NCBI GenBank assembly: GCA_017303505.1
Contig: JAFLCP010000037.1
Span: forward strand, 1 to 55,416
Direction: 5' to 3'
Source of the DNA: Planctomycetota bacterium
GTDB lineage: Bacteria; Planctomycetota; Planctomycetia; Pirellulales; Pirellulaceae
Length of the DNA: 55,416 nucleotides
Shown: positions 48,217 to 55,416 of the stretch, one piece after another
Numbering within the stretch: position 1 is the stretch's first letter
Layout: every line of letters begins with the position of its first letter
The notes under the pieces: generated by a model
Databases searched by the model: none
Told to the model about the DNA's origin: nothing
The model's input: the letters and a program-made list of their open reading frames with translations, nothing else
Translations under genes and position numbers: made by a program

Positions 48217-48703
48217 CTGTTTTGAGCTCCAATAACTTTAGAATTCATATTCCGATAGCTGTCGATATTTGGTTGTGAGCAAAATTCGGATCGATCGAAT
48301 GGTAATGCTGCTTGAGCGATGGTTTAGTTGCGTGTGATTTTGCTTAATGCCTGAAAGGCATCTTGGTTGCATGATAAATCAAAACTTGCAAGTCGTCGAG
48401 CAAATCTCGAAAGACAAGCATGCTGCAGCGAAATTTGTGGACTCACGGTAAAGTTGGATCGAAGCCATGTCTTAGGTCGCTCCGAAACTGTGTGCTTCTG
48501 TGACCCGTCCTCGAATTACGCAATATCTACAACTGCCATACCTTTGTTTGGCAAAACACCATCGGTTATCATCATTGGGTACGATCTTGGGTTTGTGTTT
48601 CGTTGCGAAAAACGCGAAACCAACGCTCACTTTTGTGTCATGCGACTATCGATCGAATTTCAATTGACCGATCTACGGCATTTATATAACCAAGCGAACT
48701 GAC
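48217..48703. other. Intergenic region, no clear gene
   Basis: The 487-bp spacer separates the divergent DUF1559 variant and PhzF genes. It contains a small perfect palindrome ATGCCT-GAA-AGGCAT at 48347-48361. An open frame from 48367 to 48702 stops one base before the PhzF start but lacks a ribosome site and a convincing composition. Confidence 0.45.
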
Positions 48704-49549
48704 ATGAGCTCACCCTACTTTGCTTTGATTGACACCTTGGCCGATCAACGATTTTCTGGGAATCCTGCAGGCGTTTGTATTCTCGATAAGCCCGTGCCAG
48801 ACGAGTTGATGCAGAAGTTTGCGATGGAAGTGAATCAAGCCGAGACCGCTTTTCTTTTGCCGCTGGCTGACAGTTGGAGTTTGCGTTGGTTTACTCCGGT
48901 TTGTGAAGTCGATTTATGCGGCCATGCGACCATGGCTGCAGCTGTTGCATTGTGGCGTCATTTCGGGGCAGAGATCGACCCATTCATTCGATTTCAAACG
49001 CGGAGTGGTGAGTTGACAGCCCGTCGTGTCAGCTCTACTGCTGGAACTGTTGACGAATGGACGGAACTCAACTTTCCAGCCGAACGAGTTCATTCCTCTG
49101 CTGCCCCTGACGGATTGTTGCGAGCACTGGGGTTGCAGTCAGAACCGCTGGGGATATACCGCAATCGCATGGACTATTTGGTTGAAGTTGATTCGTATGC
49201 GGAATTGATTGCCTTGCAGCCCGATATGCGAAGCTTGGCTCAAGTTGAAACCCGAGGCATTATTGTGACGGTCGCTTCAGCAGTAACGAGCCCGAGTGGC
49301 CGCATGTCATCGGATTTCGTGAGTCGTTTTTTTGCACCACGATTTGGTGTTGACGAAGATCCAGCAACGGGATCTGCGCATTGTGCTTTGCTCCCATTTT
49401 GGGAGCAAAAATTGGGTCGCAAAGTGCTCGTAGGTTACCAAGCTTCGAAACGCGGAGGCTGGTTAGAGTGTGAAAGTTATGGAGACCGTGTTCTATTGCG
49501 TGGCAAGTCATTTTGCAGCGTTGAGGGAACTTATCATTTCACGGAGTGA
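48704..49549 (+). CDS. PhzF-family isomerase-like protein
   Basis: A 281-residue PhzF-like protein. The family fold of two similar halves is visible: FSGNPAGVCI at 17-26, the catalytic glutamate in NQAETAFLLP (Glu47), CGHATMAAA at about 72-80, and DEDPATGSAHCALLPFW in the second half. PhzF isomerises an intermediate in phenazine synthesis, but no other phz gene is present, so the substrate is probably another small metabolite. It stands alone between two spacers of about 480 bp. Confidence 0.95.
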   Translation: MSSPYFALIDTLADQRFSGNPAGVCILDKPVPDELMQKFAMEVNQAETAFLLPLADSWSLRWFTPVCEVDLCGHATMAAAVALWRHFGAEIDPFIRFQTRSGELTARRVSSTAGTVDEWTELNFPAERVHSSAAPDGLLRALGLQSEPLGIYRNRMDYLVEVDSYAELIALQPDMRSLAQVETRGIIVTVASAVTSPSGRMSSDFVSRFFAPRFGVDEDPATGSAHCALLPFWEQKLGRKVLVGYQASKRGGWLECESYGDRVLLRGKSFCSVEGTYHFTE

Positions 49550-50029
49550 GCTTTGTGGCCGCTCTCTATTCTTGATGCCGTTGGCCTTTCTTAAAATGGC
49601 GTTTGGGGGACTGATCGCACAAATTGAGTCTTCACACAAAGTTGTCCTGAAGTGTCTTGCTAGTTACGAAAGGGCTCATCTGCAACGAGGTTATGGAGAG
49701 TGAAACACTAGTCAAAGACGGTGTATAAAATAGGGTGAGCACAAAAAGTGAGGTGGTGTGGAAGATAAATTCATCTTGGAGTTAGTTGCCCATACGATTT
49801 GCCCGAAACAAATTAGGCTGGATATAGTGGAACCTAGTAGGCTTGGCATCTATCGGTGAATTAGGATTGGGTTAAGTTGAGCATCTGGCGTTTGCCAGAT
49901 CAAATCGATCCAACAATTTTTGTGGCTTGGAAACCGATGGACTGGGGTGATTGCGTCTCGCAGTGGCGATTGTCGCGCCCAACATTCAACATTCAACATT
50001 CAGCGTTCTGCATCAAGTGTCTTGTAAAC
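49550..50029. other. Intergenic region with heptamer repeat
   Basis: The 480-bp spacer before the zinc-finger gene contains a hairpin ATCTGGC/GCCAGAT (49883-49900) and three tandem copies of AACATTC (49981-50001) followed by a diverged fourth. Earlier frames are unconvincing, and a start at 49877 for the next gene is less likely than 50030 because the added residues are repeat-encoded. Confidence 0.5.
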
Positions 50030-50560
50030 ATGAATACTCGAATCATCACAACGCAATGTCCACATTGCCATCAGTCTCGCCCCTGGACACAGGCGGATCG
50101 TTTGGTGTGGTTGCACCAGTCTGGATTTTTGCGAAAGCATAAGGACCCGGTCGATGAAATTGTGCAAGAAATGTTCCGGCTGAAACTCGCCGAGCTCCCC
50201 TGCCCTAATTGTCACAAACCGGGCGTGAAAATCGTCCCAACTGTACAAGCGGTTGAAGATAATGATGATGAATGGGATACCACGGGTGGTGGGGAAGGCT
50301 CAGCGGCAGCGGCCAAGTATTGCGTCGATTGTCGTGAACAAATAGACCCTGAACGTGTCGAGTTGTTTCCCGATGTGACTCGCTGTATCGATTGTCAGCG
50401 CAGGTTCGAAAATGGGGAGCCGAGCGGGAAATCCGCTGTTTTTTCAGCGGATGACCTTTGTCCGAGGTGTGGCGATTTTTTGCAAACACATCGTAACCGC
50501 TCCAGTCGCACGGCATATCGAGTACAATGTCAGGGGTGTGGCTATTCACCCAAGCGTTAG
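50030..50560 (+). CDS. Multi-zinc-ribbon protein with TraR/DksA-type finger
   Basis: A 176-residue protein with five CxxC pairs: C10/C13, C58/C61, C98/C101 with C119/C122, C144/C147 and C167/C170. The central four form the TraR/DksA C4 zinc finger (YCVDCREQIDPERVELFP ... CIDC), the outer ones look like two further ribbons. DksA-type proteins enter the RNA polymerase secondary channel through a coiled coil, which is not evident here, so it may instead bind nucleic acid or another protein. The ATG at 50030 is chosen because the C-rich body begins there. The DUF3500 gene follows after 107 bp. Confidence 0.85.
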   Translation: MNTRIITTQCPHCHQSRPWTQADRLVWLHQSGFLRKHKDPVDEIVQEMFRLKLAELPCPNCHKPGVKIVPTVQAVEDNDDEWDTTGGGEGSAAAAKYCVDCREQIDPERVELFPDVTRCIDCQRRFENGEPSGKSAVFSADDLCPRCGDFLQTHRNRSSRTAYRVQCQGCGYSPKR

Positions 50561-50667
50561 CTCCAGGCAGTAGCAGTAGCACTAGCACTTAGAATTGGGT
50601 TGCCCCTGTTTGCACACCTACCTCACAAGCTCACCTTCATCAGCGCAGAATCGGTAAGGATCTATTC

Positions 50668-51702
50668 ATGAAACGCTCGTTTTTCTTTATTGCATTGGTC
50701 GCTTTGTCATTGGGAATGGTTAGTCCTTCGGTATCGGCGCTGTTCTGGGCACCAGCATCGTTGACCGATGCAGCCAAAGCTTGGGTTGGATCGCTTGATG
50801 CCACCCAAAAATCAAAAGGTGTATTGGGATACGACGCGCCACAGCGAACGGTATGGAACTTCGTGCCGCTTGAGACCCGCAAGGGATTACCACTTCGCGA
50901 GATGAGTGCCGATCAGCAGAAATTGGCGATGGGTGTTTTGGAGCAGGCCTTGAGTCAAGCGGGTTATCAATCGGCGACAAAAATCATGTCGTTGGAAGGT
51001 GTGCTGCGAAAGTTAGAGGGACCTGGTCGCGAAGAATGGCGAGATCCTGTGAAGTACTATGTCACCATTTACGGTACTCCGTCTGCTGACTCGACCTGGG
51101 CAATGAGTTTTGAAGGCCATCACCTGTCTCTGAACTTCGTTATGCAGGGCAATCGCGTCATCGAATCCACCCCGCAGTTCATGGCTACAAATCCAGCGGA
51201 ATTGCGAGACAATTATGGCGACGGTTTTCCAAAGGGCTTGCGTGTTCTGGCAAAAGAAGAGACCGTCGCGTTTGATTTAGTAACATCATTGACCGACGAG
51301 CAGAAGAAGCAAGCGATTATTGCTGAAAAAGCTCTAGCCGAATTGCGTGGACCTAATACACCTCAGCCAGTGGATGAATCCGCGGTTGGAATTTCGTTTT
51401 CTGCTTTAGACGTGGCTCAACAGAAGCTGCTAAAGGACTTGTTGGATTCGTATTGCAGCAAGATGCTGAGCGAAGTTTCTCAAGAGAGAACGGCGTTGAT
51501 TGAGAAAAATGGCTGGGACAAAGTCAAGTTCGCTTGGGCTGGACCGACGAAGCCTGGGATCGGTCATTATTATCGAGTCCAAGGTCCGTCTTTCTTAGTT
51601 GAATTTGTGAATACTCAACCAGACGCTGCCGGCAACATCGCCAATCATATTCACTGTGTGTGGCGTGATATGACTGGCGATTTTAATCTTCCCGCGAAAT
51701 AA
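50668..51702 (+). CDS. DUF3500 secreted protein
   Basis: A 344-residue exported protein with a signal peptide (core 5-23, ending SPSVSA). The body contains RTVWNFVPLETRKGLPLREM, VTIYGTPSADSTWAMSFEGH and HLSLNFV, which match the DUF3500 family; the function is unknown. The final 60 residues (VKFAWAGPTKPGIGHYYRVQ ... HIHCVWRDM) are typical. A ribosome site (AAGGA) lies before 50668. It is convergent with the epimerase gene 21 bp away. Confidence 0.9.
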   Translation: MKRSFFFIALVALSLGMVSPSVSALFWAPASLTDAAKAWVGSLDATQKSKGVLGYDAPQRTVWNFVPLETRKGLPLREMSADQQKLAMGVLEQALSQAGYQSATKIMSLEGVLRKLEGPGREEWRDPVKYYVTIYGTPSADSTWAMSFEGHHLSLNFVMQGNRVIESTPQFMATNPAELRDNYGDGFPKGLRVLAKEETVAFDLVTSLTDEQKKQAIIAEKALAELRGPNTPQPVDESAVGISFSALDVAQQKLLKDLLDSYCSKMLSEVSQERTALIEKNGWDKVKFAWAGPTKPGIGHYYRVQGPSFLVEFVNTQPDAAGNIANHIHCVWRDMTGDFNLPAK

Positions 51703-51723
51703 GCGACTGCTCAGGGCGTTCGA

Positions 51724-52644
51724 TTACAAACGTGAGTGGAGAATTTGCGAGATCGTTTCTCGCAACTTCTCCTCTCCGCCAAATTGAAAGCCTAATGCCT
51801 TTAGTCGGCTGGAGTCGATTTGATTTTTCGGCTGGCTTGCGGTACCAGTGATAGTGGCTTGGCTCCCCGAAAGTTCTTTGGCGATGGTTGCCACTTCAAA
51901 TTGTGAGATATAGCGATCGCAGCAATTGTAGATGGCTCCAGTGATGGCTTCGCTGGGGGCATTGCAAAGTAAGGCGATTGCTTGAGCGACATCGCTGGCA
52001 TGTACTTCTTTTCCTCCCCCTTGGACGTTGACTGGTTCCCCTTTAGCGACTTGTTGAATTAGGTTGTACCACTTGCTCTCTTCAATTGGGCGAGCAGCAC
52101 CATAGATGCCGCAGGGGCGGATGGCGGCGATCTCCCAATTCTGTCCCAAGGCGTAGCTGTGGACCATCGCTTCGAGAGCCGCTTTGCCTGCCCCGTAATG
52201 ACTGGCAGGCCAAACGGGATGTGTTTCATCGAGGGGACGATCGGATAGGATTTTCTCATGGACCGCGCAGGTGGAGATTAGGATAACGCGCCGAACTCCC
52301 GCGGCTCGAGCGGCCTCCAGCAGCTTGATTGAACCGATGAAATTTCGCTGCATGTACTCTTCGAGGTTTCCCTCTGAGCCGCGGAAGCTAATTCCGGTTC
52401 GTGAGAGGGCCGCGTGGATCAAGATTTCCGCATTGGCGACGAGATTCTGCGTCGCGGCGCTATCGCCCAGTTCCCCACCAATCCATTGAATAGAAGGCAA
52501 GTGCTTGTGGCACAGATCGACGGATTCGAGCGATCTGGTCGATTTGGGACGATACCACGCCGTAATGTCGTGTTTTTGGGAAGATAAAGCGTCGATAATA
52601 TAGCGGCCCAAAAATCCAGTGCCGCCGGTAAGGGCGATTTTCAT
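51724..52644 (-). CDS. NAD-dependent epimerase/dehydratase
   Basis: A 306-residue extended short-chain dehydrogenase. The N-terminal TGGTGFLG (6-13) binds NAD(P), STCAVHE lies at strand five, and the catalytic YxxxK is YGAGK (Tyr150, Lys154). NIRP-type segments follow (AAIRPCGIYG). These enzymes act on nucleotide sugars or related substrates; no sugar-pathway neighbour is present. The start has no in-frame competitor. Confidence 0.95.
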   Translation of the reverse strand: MKIALTGGTGFLGRYIIDALSSQKHDITAWYRPKSTRSLESVDLCHKHLPSIQWIGGELGDSAATQNLVANAEILIHAALSRTGISFRGSEGNLEEYMQRNFIGSIKLLEAARAAGVRRVILISTCAVHEKILSDRPLDETHPVWPASHYGAGKAALEAMVHSYALGQNWEIAAIRPCGIYGAARPIEESKWYNLIQQVAKGEPVNVQGGGKEVHASDVAQAIALLCNAPSEAITGAIYNCCDRYISQFEVATIAKELSGSQATITGTASQPKNQIDSSRLKALGFQFGGEEKLRETISQILHSRL

Positions 52645-52823
52645 GACCTACACTTTCATGATTTGACGTAGTGCTGAAACTTTCCTTCCGTAGAATAACG
52701 CATCGCAGCGGGAGCAAGGAAGAGATGAACGGGGCCAGGGCCAACAATTAGTGGGTGTGGTCTCGATGTTGTTCCGAAATTTGCTCAATTCGTACGATTA
52801 GGCATCGAGTGGGTGGATAGCCA

Positions 52824-54170
52824 ATGGTCAACACATTATTTCTACCCGAACTACGTGAGATGCTCGCCGATCAAAATGAACGGGAGTTGATCGAATTCTG
52901 CACCGCTTTGCATCCTGCTCGTACGGCCGAATTTGTGGAAGGGCTTACAGCGGAAGAAGCCTGGAAGGTCATTCAGTTTGCCGAGCCTCCGCTTAGAGCT
53001 GAGATCTTCAACTATTTTGAATTGGACCGGCAAATTGACATCCTCATGCACGAGGATGAGAAACTGGTCGCGGGACTATTGGTCCACATTCCATCGGACG
53101 ACGTTGTCGACTTGTTGCAGGAGCTTCCGGAGAATCGAGCTGAAGATTTGTTGGCGCTGATGCCCCCACAGGCGCGCCGCGATATTCGCCGCTTGCAGAA
53201 TTTCCCTGAGGGAACAGCGGGTTCGGTGATGACCACGGAAGCTGCTTGTTTGGATGAACGCTTAACCGTTCGTGAAGCGTTGGAAGCTCTGAGCCGCGAA
53301 GCGGAATCGCTTGAGACGGTTTATTACATCTATGTGGTTGACGATACCAATCACCTGCGAGGTGTGGTTAGCACACGTCGCCTTGTTTCGTCTATTGCTA
53401 GACAAGACAAACATCTTAGTGATTTGATGGAAACGGATTTGGTCACAGTGCACGCGCTGGACAGTCAAGAAACTGCCGTGCAAAAAGTGGCACATTACAA
53501 CCTCTTGGCGATTCCCGTCTTGGATGACCGAGGCCATATGCTGGGAATCATCACGCACGATGACGTTATCGACGTTGTACGTGAAGTCGCGACGGAGGAT
53601 GCACAAAGGATTGCGGCCGTTCAGCCGTTGCGCGACGGTTACCTCCGCATGAATTTGTTTGTACTGAGTTACAAACGTTTGATTTGGTTGATCATTCTCT
53701 TTTTCGCAGAGCTGATCACGGCGTTTGTGCTCAGCTATTACGACGTGGAATTCGAGAAATACATTTGGTTAGTCTGGTTCATTCCGTTGATTATCAGTAG
53801 TGGTGGTAACTCGGGTAGCCAGTCTGCGACATTGATTATTACGGCTTTGGCAACGGATGATGTCTCTTTGCGTGATTGGTCGAAAATTATTCGACGTGAG
53901 TTGGCCAGCGGCTTGGTTTTGGGGAGTTGTTTGGCGTTGATTGGATTAGGTTGCGCGTTGCTTATGGCTCCTGGGCCTAGGCAAGCTTCCGTGATACCGT
54001 TGACGATCATGTTAGTCGTGATATGCGGTACGCTATCGGGATCGACCTTACCCTTGATATTCAAGCGAATCGGATGGGATCCCGCGCTCATGAGCAATCC
54101 ATTCGTCGCGGGCATCATCGACATTCTCGGTATCCTCATCTACATGACCATCGCCCAACTCGTCCTCTAA
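52824..54170 (+). CDS. mgtE: Magnesium transporter MgtE
   Basis: A 448-residue Mg2+ channel. It has the N-terminal MgtE_N superhelix (1-125), a pair of CBS domains (about 130-255) that act as Mg2+ sensors, and five transmembrane helices (about 283-448) with GGNSGSQSATLI, the conserved pore motif. The start at 52824 follows a GTGGG-rich segment. The stop is one base before the first GTGCCAGGCAC-containing repeat. It lies next to the epimerase with 179 bp between their divergent starts. Confidence 0.97.
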   Translation: MVNTLFLPELREMLADQNERELIEFCTALHPARTAEFVEGLTAEEAWKVIQFAEPPLRAEIFNYFELDRQIDILMHEDEKLVAGLLVHIPSDDVVDLLQELPENRAEDLLALMPPQARRDIRRLQNFPEGTAGSVMTTEAACLDERLTVREALEALSREAESLETVYYIYVVDDTNHLRGVVSTRRLVSSIARQDKHLSDLMETDLVTVHALDSQETAVQKVAHYNLLAIPVLDDRGHMLGIITHDDVIDVVREVATEDAQRIAAVQPLRDGYLRMNLFVLSYKRLIWLIILFFAELITAFVLSYYDVEFEKYIWLVWFIPLIISSGGNSGSQSATLIITALATDDVSLRDWSKIIRRELASGLVLGSCLALIGLGCALLMAPGPRQASVIPLTIMLVVICGTLSGSTLPLIFKRIGWDPALMSNPFVAGIIDILGILIYMTIAQLVL

Positions 54171-54489
54171 CACAGGGTGCCAGGCACGCTTCGCTCCCTC
54201 CCACAGGGTGCCAGGCACCTTGCGGCCTTCTTCGCCGCAAATTTGGTTTTTGCTAGCATTTTTGGCGCGATTTTGGCCTGCAGATGCAGCTGGCTTGCGG
54301 CGATTTCCCCTATCGCAGCTGTCTGAATCGCCTCTAGGGAACGTCGCGTTTCCCCTTTATCACTCTAGGTACAGAACCCTAGTACAGAACCCTAGCAATC
54401 CCGGTCGATTGCTGGCGCATTTGGGGGCTTTACTGCGCTGTCACGGACTGCCGATGTTCGCAAATCGGGCCAAGCCAAGGTCGATCGAG
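54171..54489. repeat. REP-like palindromes and short direct repeats near transposase
   Basis: The 319-bp spacer contains two copies of CACAGGGTGCCAGGCAC (54171-54187 and 54202-54218), each with the perfect palindrome GTGCC-A-GGCAC, spaced 31 bp apart. At 54370-54395 the 13-mer TACAGAACCCTAG occurs twice in tandem. No gene is evident. Confidence 0.8.
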
Positions 54490-55416
54490 TTACTGTCCGC
54501 ATTCTGACTTCTTGGTTTTGCCCCCTGGCAGGCGCCCCTTACTGATTGCAGAACATCTCAGCGTCCCACATTTCAATTCTTTTGCCTTCGCATCCAAGCT
54601 CTCTTTGGTCCCCACAAAGAAGCCAAAGAGCTCTTCGTAAGACTGCACCAACTTCGCTACGGAGTCCCAATTCAGATTTAGTCGCTGAAAAATCGGCGGT
54701 ACGGAATCGGGAATTGCGCCCTTATGTTTGTTGGAGAGAATTCGCCCCATCAAGTCGAGCGCCACCAGATATTCTTCGCTCGTCATGTGGGTGAAACCGA
54801 AATCGCTGGCACGAGTTGTCACGCTGCTCTTCAGGCGGTCTTGTTCGTTTGGCGAAATGGTCACCGGCGTCAAGAAGGCGTTGGGCAGTTTAGATAGATC
54901 CATTTCGGGGTCGACACGCAAGAGATTTGCGGCTCGGATTTGGTAATACGCCGATGTGTATTCGCTGGTCTCAATCGTGAGATGCAGGTTCGCTCGAATT
55001 GGATTTAGATCGATGTAGAACGCACAGAGCAAGATGGAAAGGTCATCCAAAAGCAACTTGAGTTTGTAGCGCGATTCCCAAAAGGCACCGCACTTTTCGT
55101 CGACCAGATTGAAATACTTGGCGACATAGAAGTTAAGCGATTGCATGAACCGGCTAATACTTGACAGGACCCTCCGATACTCAGCGATTTTCTTTTTGTC
55201 TTCAGCCAATTTTTGCACATCTTCTTCGGTTGGCATATCTGGATCGGTTCCCCTGGCGTCAGATGTTGCTTGGCAATATCCGGGATAGATCATGAGGTAT
55301 CGACGTGCTACTTCTTCATCGGACATGAGCTTGACTAGATCGGGACGATTCCGCAATTCGAGATGAAGATGGTTTCCCATGATGGAAACTCTGATGACAT
55401 CGACGGCAAAAGCTGC
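54490..55416 (-). CDS. REP-associated (Y1/HUH) transposase-like protein, 5' end outside window
   Basis: The visible C-terminal part of a Y1_Tnp-type protein. The frame stays open upstream of the ATG at 55380 to the window edge (FAVDVIRVSIMGN...), so the N-terminus continues beyond it. The metal-binding HUH motif is NHLHLEL. Further on is a candidate catalytic tyrosine region SLNFYVAKYFN and a GAFWESRYKLKLL segment typical of RAYTs. Such enzymes process or spread palindromic REP elements, which fits the palindromes just downstream. The protein is longer (more than 300 residues) than IS200 TnpA and is of the COG1943 type. Confidence 0.85.
   Translation of the reverse strand, partial: AAFAVDVIRVSIMGNHLHLELRNRPDLVKLMSDEEVARRYLMIYPGYCQATSDARGTDPDMPTEEDVQKLAEDKKKIAEYRRVLSSISRFMQSLNFYVAKYFNLVDEKCGAFWESRYKLKLLLDDLSILLCAFYIDLNPIRANLHLTIETSEYTSAYYQIRAANLLRVDPEMDLSKLPNAFLTPVTISPNEQDRLKSSVTTRASDFGFTHMTSEEYLVALDLMGRILSNKHKGAIPDSVPPIFQRLNLNWDSVAKLVQSYEELFGFFVGTKESLDAKAKELKCGTLRCSAISKGRLPGGKTKKSECGQ

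Noticed and set aside
48367-48702. A gene immediately before the PhzF-like gene.
   Set aside because: Stops one base before the PhzF start but lacks a ribosome site, domain or coding bias.
48704-49549. Phenazine biosynthesis cluster suggested by PhzF.
   Set aside because: No other phz gene is near; PhzF-like proteins are common stand-alone genes.

Overview
The window comes from a planctomycete chromosome, most likely of the Pirellulales (Pirellula/Blastopirellula/Rhodopirellula type). The taxon markers are two DUF1559 proteins (one with a type IV-pilin-like N-terminus), a DUF1598 protein, a DUF3500 protein, an SHD1-domain protein with Ala/Pro/Glu repeats, a PQQ-type propeller, several GroEL paralogues and intergenic palindromic repeats. 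This assignment is read from protein families and gene content only; no database was searched.

Layout. 1-17 kb: a 3'-broken dicarboxylate symporter at the window edge, tRNA-Gly(CCC), an unknown protein, a TPR/DUF2752/alpha-beta hydrolase operon, an F420/NADP-type reductase, a secreted CxxCH protein, a PQQ-like propeller, a DUF1559 pseudopilin, a secreted cysteine-rich protein, a Cys/Met-metabolism PLP enzyme, the repeat-rich SHD1 protein and a membrane histidine kinase with a CxxCH sensor. 17.5-26 kb: a co-directional protein-quality-control cluster, groEL - groES - groEL - dnaJ - grpE - FmdB-type zinc ribbon - inactive M16 subunit - active M16 peptidase, with a strong terminator splitting it after the second groEL. 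26-31 kb: a GH10-like protein, purC, then sucC-sucD on the other strand; four palindromes lie between purC and sucD. 31-35.5 kb: an NtrC-type and a LuxR-type response regulator transcribed divergently, then DUF1598. 35.7-42 kb: dnaE, an FHA protein and two tandem metallophosphoesterases.

42-55.4 kb: tsaB, an unknown protein, a helix-turn-helix/PTS EIIA fusion, a divergent Mur-ligase-like protein, a multi-membrane DUF1559 variant, a PhzF-like protein, a protein with five CxxC pairs including a TraR/DksA finger, DUF3500, an NAD-dependent epimerase, the MgtE Mg2+ channel and, running off the right edge, a REP-associated (Y1/HUH) transposase-like gene beside two GTGCCAGGCAC palindromes.

How the genes work together. 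The clearest functional unit is the folding/proteolysis cluster: two chaperonin rings share one co-chaperonin, followed by the DnaK partners (no dnaK here) and an M16 heterodimer. sucC-sucD form succinyl-CoA synthetase. Much of the remainder is housekeeping (dnaE, tsaB, purC, mgtE) mixed with secreted or envelope proteins of planctomycete-specific families. I see no CRISPR array, no phage, no classical secondary-metabolite cluster and no recognisable defence island. The least explained items are the cysteine-rich secreted protein, the Mur-like ligase lacking its usual motifs, the HTH-EIIA fusion, the DDLF-repeat SHD1 protein, the short frame that runs into the groEL ribosome site, and the RAYT/palindrome pair.
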